Positions 58,494-64,000 of a stretch of 64,000 nucleotides of DNA are shown piece by piece. Every line of letters begins with the position of its first letter. The first letter of the stretch is position 1. The position numbers were made by a program, and so were the translations under genes. The notes below the pieces were generated by a model that did not search any database, was not told the DNA's origin, and saw nothing but the letters and a program-made list of their open reading frames with translations. Source of the DNA: Papilionanthe hookeriana x Papilionanthe teres (Eukaryota; Streptophyta; Magnoliopsida; Asparagales; Orchidaceae); assembly GCA_022702705.1 (NCBI GenBank), contig CM040421.1, positions 58,174,740 to 58,238,739 of the forward strand, read 5' to 3'.

Positions 58494-59657
58494 ATGGCCT
58501 CCAATTCAGTAGATTACACTAGATTTCAAGTTTACAACTGGAGAAAGTTCTTCAGTGCTGAGGCGCAACGACTTTTTAACAAGGTGATGTCCAAGAGAAG
58601 GTTAATCAAGGAAAGAGGATTCGTCAATCGAGGATTAAGTAATTCTTCATCACTAATTGAAGAAATGATTGTGCGGTGAAGATGGGAAGTGTTTTGTTAT
58701 ACTACTGCCGTAGTAGTCGTTCCAGTGGTTAAGGAATTCTACGCAAATTTACATGGAATCAACCAGGGAAGCGTCTATGTGCGAGGTAGGTGGATAACAT
58801 TCAATTCTGGAAGAATTAATGAGTTATATATGCTTGAGAATGTTCTTGTCTGCCATTATTCAAATTTCGTGCCGACGAGAGACAATATGAATGAAATATA
58901 CCAATATTTGAAGGATGAAACCGATGATTGGGAAGTTAGAAAAAACGGGTACGTTAATTTTTCCACAACACTTTTAAATCCCGTTTCAAAGAATTGACAC
59001 TTTTTCATATCTGCGAAATTATTCCCGACGATGAAAATCGGCAAAGTCATGAAATAAAGTGCAATTTTGAACTACTGCATTCAAATGGGATGGCTCATTG
59101 ATATTGGATCAATAATTGTGAAGTCTGTGTTTGGCCTGATCGTTCAAGGATCATCTCAAGGGCTTAGACATCCTTCAACAATTTTCTTAATATGCAGTTT
59201 GTTTCAAGTTTCGTACGAGATTTGGAAGAAAATAATATTATCCTGGAAACCTTTAGACCCAACTCGTATGTTCCCATCCAATGATGAGGAGAATGACACG
59301 GTCGTGATCATGGATCAAGCATCGTAGAATTTTGTTCCTATTCAACCTCTAGTAATGGACAAGACCCCGATGATCTTATACCGAATCAAGAATCTGGAGA
59401 AACATGTTCAAAATTTAATAAGTACAGTTAATAATATGTCTGATTTCTTTGATCATATCGATTGGAGGATGAAAGAACATTTTGATCATATTGGACAATT
59501 TGAAGCTAGTCTGATATGCTTAATGAAGAAGATGGGATGGATTGATGAAGATTTAACTGAAGAATTCCCATTTTGACCTTTTTATAACCAGTTCGTCCAT
59601 GTTCAAGCAATGGGTGATATCAGAGGAGAAACTAGTACAGATTCTGAAGAGTATTAG
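58494..59657 (+). pseudogene. Element B accessory ORF copy 1 (Transposase_32-like)
   Basis: ATG 58494 (MASNSVDYTRFQVYNWRKFF), after an acceptor-like 'cccccttttcag'-type site ~10 nt upstream. Core: FCYTTAVVVVPVVKEFYANL, VYVRGRWITFNSGRINELY, the 'putative plant transposon protein' (Transposase_32-like) domain; then FISAKLFP, AILNYCIQ and a C-terminal helical module (LEKHVQNLISTVNNMSDFFD; KKMGWIDEDLTEEFPF). In-frame stops lie at ~58677, ~58995, ~59054, ~59325 and 59574. An alternative end is TAG 59655-59657. It aligns with the ORF in C. It occupies the env position; function unknown. Confidence 0.78.
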
Positions 59658-60054
59658 AATTGATTTGCTTTTTTTTTTTCTTTATGTTATGTTTGATTTG
59701 AACTTTATTTGTGTGCTTACTTTCGTAGTCTGCTTTTTAATCTCAGTATAGATGAGAGAATGATTGAAATGTTTGTTTTCAGCATTTTGAGTGTTGTGGT
59801 TTGGATTGCAACGCTGATTAGATGGATTTAAGTTGAGAAAATATCTGTTTATGAGTGTTATGTATTGTGTGTTTGAAACACTTGGATTTAATATATAATT
59901 GTGAAATTTTGTTGTGTGTTTGTTTATTTGTGTTAATACATCACTTAATCACTAAAATATATGATTAAAATCATCGAACGAATGACAACGAGGCTTTAAA
60001 ATTGATCGAAATCGCAAAAAATTGAAAACTGATCAATTTTGAAAATCTCGCAGA
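59658..60054 (+). other. Spacer between the two accessory ORFs of B
   Basis: About 400 bp, T/G-rich ('tgtgtgtttg', 'tttatttgtgttaatac'), with no ORF. It looks like a 3' untranslated region for copy 1. Confidence 0.5.
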
Positions 60055-60158
60055 TGGCGCGCTCGAGGCCGCCGACAGCGTGATTTTCCCGAGGGTATTG
60101 GAATTTAATTCAATAGAGCCCGCCGACGGTGCGAACGACCCCGCCGACGGCGAGATCG
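60055..60158 (+). repeat. GC-rich modules before accessory ORF copy 2 of B
   Basis: Units 60055-60081 and 60118-60158 (GAGGCCGCCGACAGCG; CGCCGACGGTG; CCGCCGACGGCGAG) with spacer 'tgattttcccgagggtat', matching 'tgattttcccaagagttt' in the LTR at 12044. This is clear homology with the U3. Confidence 0.82.
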
Positions 60159-60312
60159 TAAATATTACCTTTTAACCGCGATTTTGGCCGGTCAAATGCC
60201 ACCATTCATCGTCTTCTTCCCCGTTTTATCTGAAAAGTTGAACTAGGGCTTGATAGATCTCGGATTTGGAGAGATTTCAACAAATTCTAACACCGGATTT
60301 CATCTTCTCTTG

Positions 60313-60513
60313 GTAAGTGCTTCACTTCTATGTAAAAATTTTTTATTTTTGCCATGAATTTCTTCTACATTTAGAAATTTTGGGAAATTTGAAAATGTGG
60401 AGAAAACACTTGGAAGGAATTCATGGAACTAAATTTAGATTGCTTTAAATCCCCTTTAGAAGCTATTGTATTATTATTATGGAGATTAGTTTGAATTATT
60501 GTGATTTTGATAG
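60313..60513 (+). other. Putative intron before accessory ORF copy 2 of B
   Basis: A near-consensus donor CTTG|GTAAGTGC and acceptor GTGATTTTGATAG|ATC, 201 nt, nine bases before ATG 60522. Length, position and interior match the 203-nt candidate in C. Splicing could give a subgenomic mRNA for the accessory protein. Confidence 0.6.
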
Positions 60514-60521
60514 ATCAAACA

Positions 60522-61656
60522 ATGGCTCCACGACAAAAGAGAAGTCTCGAACACGATGAGACTCGATTTATAATGCAAAAGCACAATCGAGGTATACTTC
60601 AATCTTTCAAAGTAAGAAGTGCATCCAAGATCGAGTTTTTGGAAAATCCCGGAGGAGAGGTGGAACGAGTTATCAGAGAGAGAGGATGGGAAAACTTTTG
60701 CTACACAAAAATAATGCTGCTATCGAAGTTGTGAGAGAGTTTTAGTTTAATCTAACTCCACTTGAGGACGAGCCTGTCCAAGTAAGGGGATTTTCTGTCT
60801 AATTTAATGCTAATCGCATTAACACTTTTTACGAGCTGCACGACTATTTTTCTAGTGAGTATGAAATATTTGGAACAATGGAGGATCTGTTTAATGATGT
60901 TATTGACTTTTTCACTGATGGGAAAGGAATTTGGAAAATTAAAAATCGTGAATAGATTAACTTTCCACTGTCCATGATGAATGCCACTGCTAAGGCATAG
61001 CATTATTTCATTTGTTCGACTCTAATTCCCACCTACCATCATAGTTAAGTCTCGAGAGATAGAGCTGTTCTGAATTTCTGTATTCAGAACAACAGAAGCA
61101 TTAATGTGGGGAGAATAATTTTCAAGAACATTATGACCACTACAAAGAGTGAGACAAGTGGATATTTATGGCATCTTGGCCTAATTTATGCACTTTGTCA
61201 ATTATCTAGAGTTGAAGCAAGTGATAATGAAGAATGGGTGTATCCGATGAAATCCATTAGTAAAGCGAATATAAAGACTTATGAATCCCATGAGGAATGG
61301 AGATCAGAGAGTAGGAGCAAGGCACTTTCTACTAGTAGAGACATTCCTTCTACTAGCTATGACCCTCCTACCTCTAGTCCCCCTATCTTATATGATTTGA
61401 TGAATGCCATGACCCTGCAGAGGAAAAGTTTTGAGCAGATGGATGAAAAATTAGAATAGAGAGAAGACATGATCACGATTGTGAGTATCTTTAGAGGCAC
61501 TCTGATTTTAAGATGGCATATTATGATGCTCAGGCTAGGTACTACAGAGGAGAGCCTGATGTTATTTTTCCAGAATGCCCCCGGTATACTCAATATCATC
61601 CCAATCCTTCTGTTGACCAGGGTGATGAGGATATTGCATGGGATTTTAATGTCTGA
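60522..61656 (+). pseudogene. Element B accessory ORF copy 2 (Transposase_32-like)
   Basis: ATG 60522 (MAPRQKRSLEHDETRFIMQK), then SASKIEFLENPGGEVERVIR and a frame change near 60715-60730. Then FNANRINTFYELHDYFSSEY (60795-60860) and INFPLSMMNATAKA, which match the same places in copy 1 and C. Next is KSRERALFXISVXRTTEAL-like decayed sequence, then MGRIIFKNIMTTTKSETSGY (61106), a Ser/Pro-rich stretch, and a C-terminal helical piece (LQRKSFEQMDEKLE, then a stop). The end is probably 61654-61656. A diverged paralogue of copy 1; function unknown. Confidence 0.72.
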
Positions 61657-63018
61657 TAGTGATGTGATGTGATGTATTTGTTTGTTTTAGTTTTGTTTTT
61701 GTACTTTGATTTTTATTGTATTCTGTCGACTATGCTTTGTTTCTGGGATATGTGTTTAATTTTGCAATTTGTATTTTCATTTCTGGATGTTTGTGATAGT
61801 AATTGTAATTGTAAACTGAATAGTCTAAAATAGTAAATTGTTTGTTCTGTGTTGTGAAATGCATGTCCTGTGTAGTGTAGTTAGTCTGTTGTTGTTTAAT
61901 GTTTAGTTTTAAATACCTGTTTTGAAATTTCATTACCCCAGCAAATTTGCTAAATTTTTATATATGTAGAAAGGTTTTTAATATTACAGGTCAGTCGAAG
62001 TTAAGAATATTTTGAGAAGAACCTGTAAATTTCAAAAAGACAAAAATGCCTAAAGTGCAAAGGTATGAATTTTATATTTAGAATTTTTCTTTCCACCCTG
62101 TATTATTTCTATTATAGAAAACTTTAAGTTTGGAGGAGGAGAGAAAAATATTAACTATTATATGTTCTCAAATAACATATTTTCAAAAATTATAATAGGG
62201 TTTTTGTGAAAAAATATAATTCAGATAACTATGTTTAGATTTTATCTAAATATTATAGAAAATTCAAGGAATTATTTTTAGTAATGAAAAATTAATTTTG
62301 TAGGTTAAGATATTTAGTATAAAAGAATAAGAATATAGTTAACTATTTAAAATAAAGAAAACTATATTTTAAAATATTAAGAATCTTAGGAATTTAGTTG
62401 AGAAGAAAAGATTGGGATTCAATGATGTAAAAACTATGAAGTACATATAAGGTAAAGAATGTTTGAAAGTTTCAAAATTAGGAAAAGAAGAGTGAAGTTC
62501 AAAATTATTAACAGGCTATCCAGATACAGTAATCCTCACTTGAAAAAGAAAAAGAAAGAAAAAGAAACGGATTGAAAAACAATTCCTGAAAAGAAAAGAA
62601 AAATATATAGGATTGAAAAACAATCCAAAAGAAAGAAAAAGTAAGTGCGGAGAAGCTTGAGGAAATGCCTTATCAAAAATTGGCTTCACTTGGATTAACC
62701 TAAAGGGAAAACTAAAATCATTTCTGAACTTATATTTATGACTAGTTTCTTTACTTAATAGAATTCTCATGAAGTTCCTATCTTCTGAATATTCTAAGTG
62801 AATTGATATTGCAATATATAGTTATTCTTGAAATGAATTGAAGACTAGAACTCTTAGACTTGATAACTAGATAGCCTTATACCTGTAGAGTTAATCTAAT
62901 TACTTGAAAATCTTTCTAAGAATTCTTGCTATAATATTTATTTAAATTAAAATTATAGTATTTTTGAATTAAAACTTTACCACGATAAATCATAACTTTT
63001 ATGTAGTACTAAAGATTA
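61657..63018 (+). other. Element B 3' untranslated region
   Basis: About 1.35 kb of AT-rich DNA with a purine-rich patch at 62535-62640 (gaaaaagaaa-type repeats). The - strand ORF across that patch (62516-62770) is low-complexity and not credible. Confidence 0.65.
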
Positions 63019-63053
63019 CTTGAGGATAAGTAATAGTTAAGTTTGGGGGATTT
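63019..63053 (+). other. Polypurine tract and conserved pre-LTR motif of element B
   Basis: ACTTGAGGATAAGTAATAG, then TTAAGTTTGGGGGATTT directly before TGACCC at 63054. Same arrangement as C at 17308-17345. Confidence 0.85.
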
Positions 63054-64000
63054 TGACCCAAGGAAAAAATGTTAAGAATTTCATGCCTATTTTATACTGA
63101 TTTTGATGATATTGCACTTTAAAGAAGGGTATTTTTAGTGTTTTTCTGCAATTATGAAGATTTAAGGACAATAGAGTGAAAATATACAAAAAAGGAGTGA
63201 ATTTGGAGAAAAAGGGCTAAATTATAAAAATTTGACTTAGGGCGCGGACGGTGAGGTCGATGGCGCCGACGGCGTGATTTTCCTGAGAGTTCAGAATATA
63301 TTTCAAGGGAGGTCGCCGACGGCGGAGGTCAAGGCCGACGACAGCAGGGCCAGTTCAAAGCAGTGTTTCTAGAAGGCTTCCAACGGCGGAGCTCGAGGCC
63401 GCCGACGGCGGGATTGATGGCTCTTTCACAAAATTCATCAAATGTGGACGATTTTCAAAGAGATGCTTGGAAAACCTTGTAGATCAATAAATTTAAAAAG
63501 AATCATTTTAGAATGAAAAAATGTCCTTTTGGAGTCCTCTAAAGTCACTAAGAGTCTGTAAAAAGTTCTATTAGAGTCTTCTAATAGATACTTATTGTTC
63601 AATTGGAGAGTCCACTAGTGTCCATTGTTATTAGTGAGTGTTAAATAGTGAGTTCAAAGAGAGATATAAAGAGGAATTCTTCGAAGGATTGTAAGAGTGG
63701 AAGGGAAGTGAGAGATCTCTTCTGCGTTCTCGTTTCGAAGGAGAATTCCACGTCCTGTTAAGAAAGGAAGAGATTCAGAGGAACTTCAAGGAGTTTGCTT
63801 GGGGAGGAATTTAAGATAAGTTGTGTTTATTTACTTTAGTTTGTAGAAGTTTACTTTTACATATGAAATCCAAGTTTTATTGCATCCTCACCATGAATTC
63901 TGAGTAGTTGTTCTGTCTTTCTCCTTTTTTTGATATTTTTGTAAAATGATAATTTAAATTAGTGTGCCATAAAAGTTTAAAACAAGTTGTGATAATCTTT
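63054..64000 (+). repeat. Element B 3' LTR, first ~950 bp
   Basis: Collinear with 11825-12770, including the GC modules at 63240-63413. It runs out of the window, so the right TSD cannot be checked. Differences from the 5' LTR are modest. Confidence 0.92.

Larger units (their letters stand above)
11825..64000 (+). mobile_element. Athila-like LTR retrotransposon B (3' end outside window), split by nested C and E
   Basis: Order on the + strand: 5' LTR, PBS-like site, gag, [insertion of C at 15389-54435], protease, RT, RNase H, integrase, two accessory ORFs, polypurine tract and the start of the 3' LTR at 63054. With C and E removed, the element is about 13-14 kb. Protein signatures place it in Athila: DLGAS protease, FMDD-type RT, and the post-pol AAACCAAGCGCTT motif. 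All coding parts carry stops or frameshifts, so it is not autonomous now. Confidence 0.9.

Noticed and set aside
45616..59657. Classical envelope glycoprotein in the accessory ORFs
   Set aside because: They occupy the env position, but I see no signal peptide, clear transmembrane segment or fusion peptide; the core looks like the Transposase_32-like domain instead.
62516..62770. 84-aa Phe-rich ORF on the - strand
   Set aside because: Low-complexity translation of a purine-rich patch in the 3' untranslated region of B.

Overview
This window is heterochromatin-like repeat DNA from a seed plant, most likely an angiosperm. I see no host gene, rRNA or tRNA gene. Nearly everything is Ty3/gypsy (Metaviridae-type) LTR retrotransposon of two lineages: Athila-like and Tat/Ogre-like. 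The evidence is Gag, protease, reverse transcriptase, RNase H and integrase motifs, LTR pairs, primer binding sites, polypurine tracts and target-site duplications (TSDs). Every coding region is broken, by nonsense codons in the Athila-like elements and mostly by single-base frame changes in the Tat-like element.

Layout. 1-2891 is the 3' end of a giant Tat-type LTR that landed in an Athila-type LTR relic (2892-4441). After a short unassigned stretch comes a second giant Tat-type LTR (4795-11407), truncated at its 3' end and joined to a degenerate minisatellite (11408-11824). From 11825 to beyond the window end is a three-level nest. Athila-like element B (+ strand) is split between gag and protease by Athila-like element C (- strand, 15389-54435, TSD ATACT). 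C is itself split inside its accessory ORF by Tat-like element E (+ strand, 19072-45615, TSD AGGCT). E is 26.5 kb long with LTRs of 7.2 and 6.2 kb.

How the genes work together. Each element has the usual cycle: Gag forms the particle; protease, RT, RNase H and integrase copy and insert the element. E also has a second, archaeal-type RNase H after RT/RNase H, as Tat elements do. Downstream of pol, behind a strong splice acceptor, E carries an extra ORF whose C-terminal half is a plant ALKBH9/10-like AlkB domain (2-oxoglutarate/Fe(II) RNA demethylase family). All iron and 2-oxoglutarate ligands are still readable. The Athila-like elements carry accessory ORFs after pol of the 'putative plant transposon protein' (Transposase_32-like) type. 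B has two intact-length copies; C has one partial and one full copy.

Most interesting: (1) the AlkB/ALKBH domain captured by a giant Tat retrotransposon; (2) family-specific GC-rich palindromic modules found both in the U3 of the Athila-type LTRs and in front of each accessory ORF, next to a conserved ~200-nt putative intron; (3) a ~35-copy array of hairpin-forming 37-bp units in the 3' region of E.
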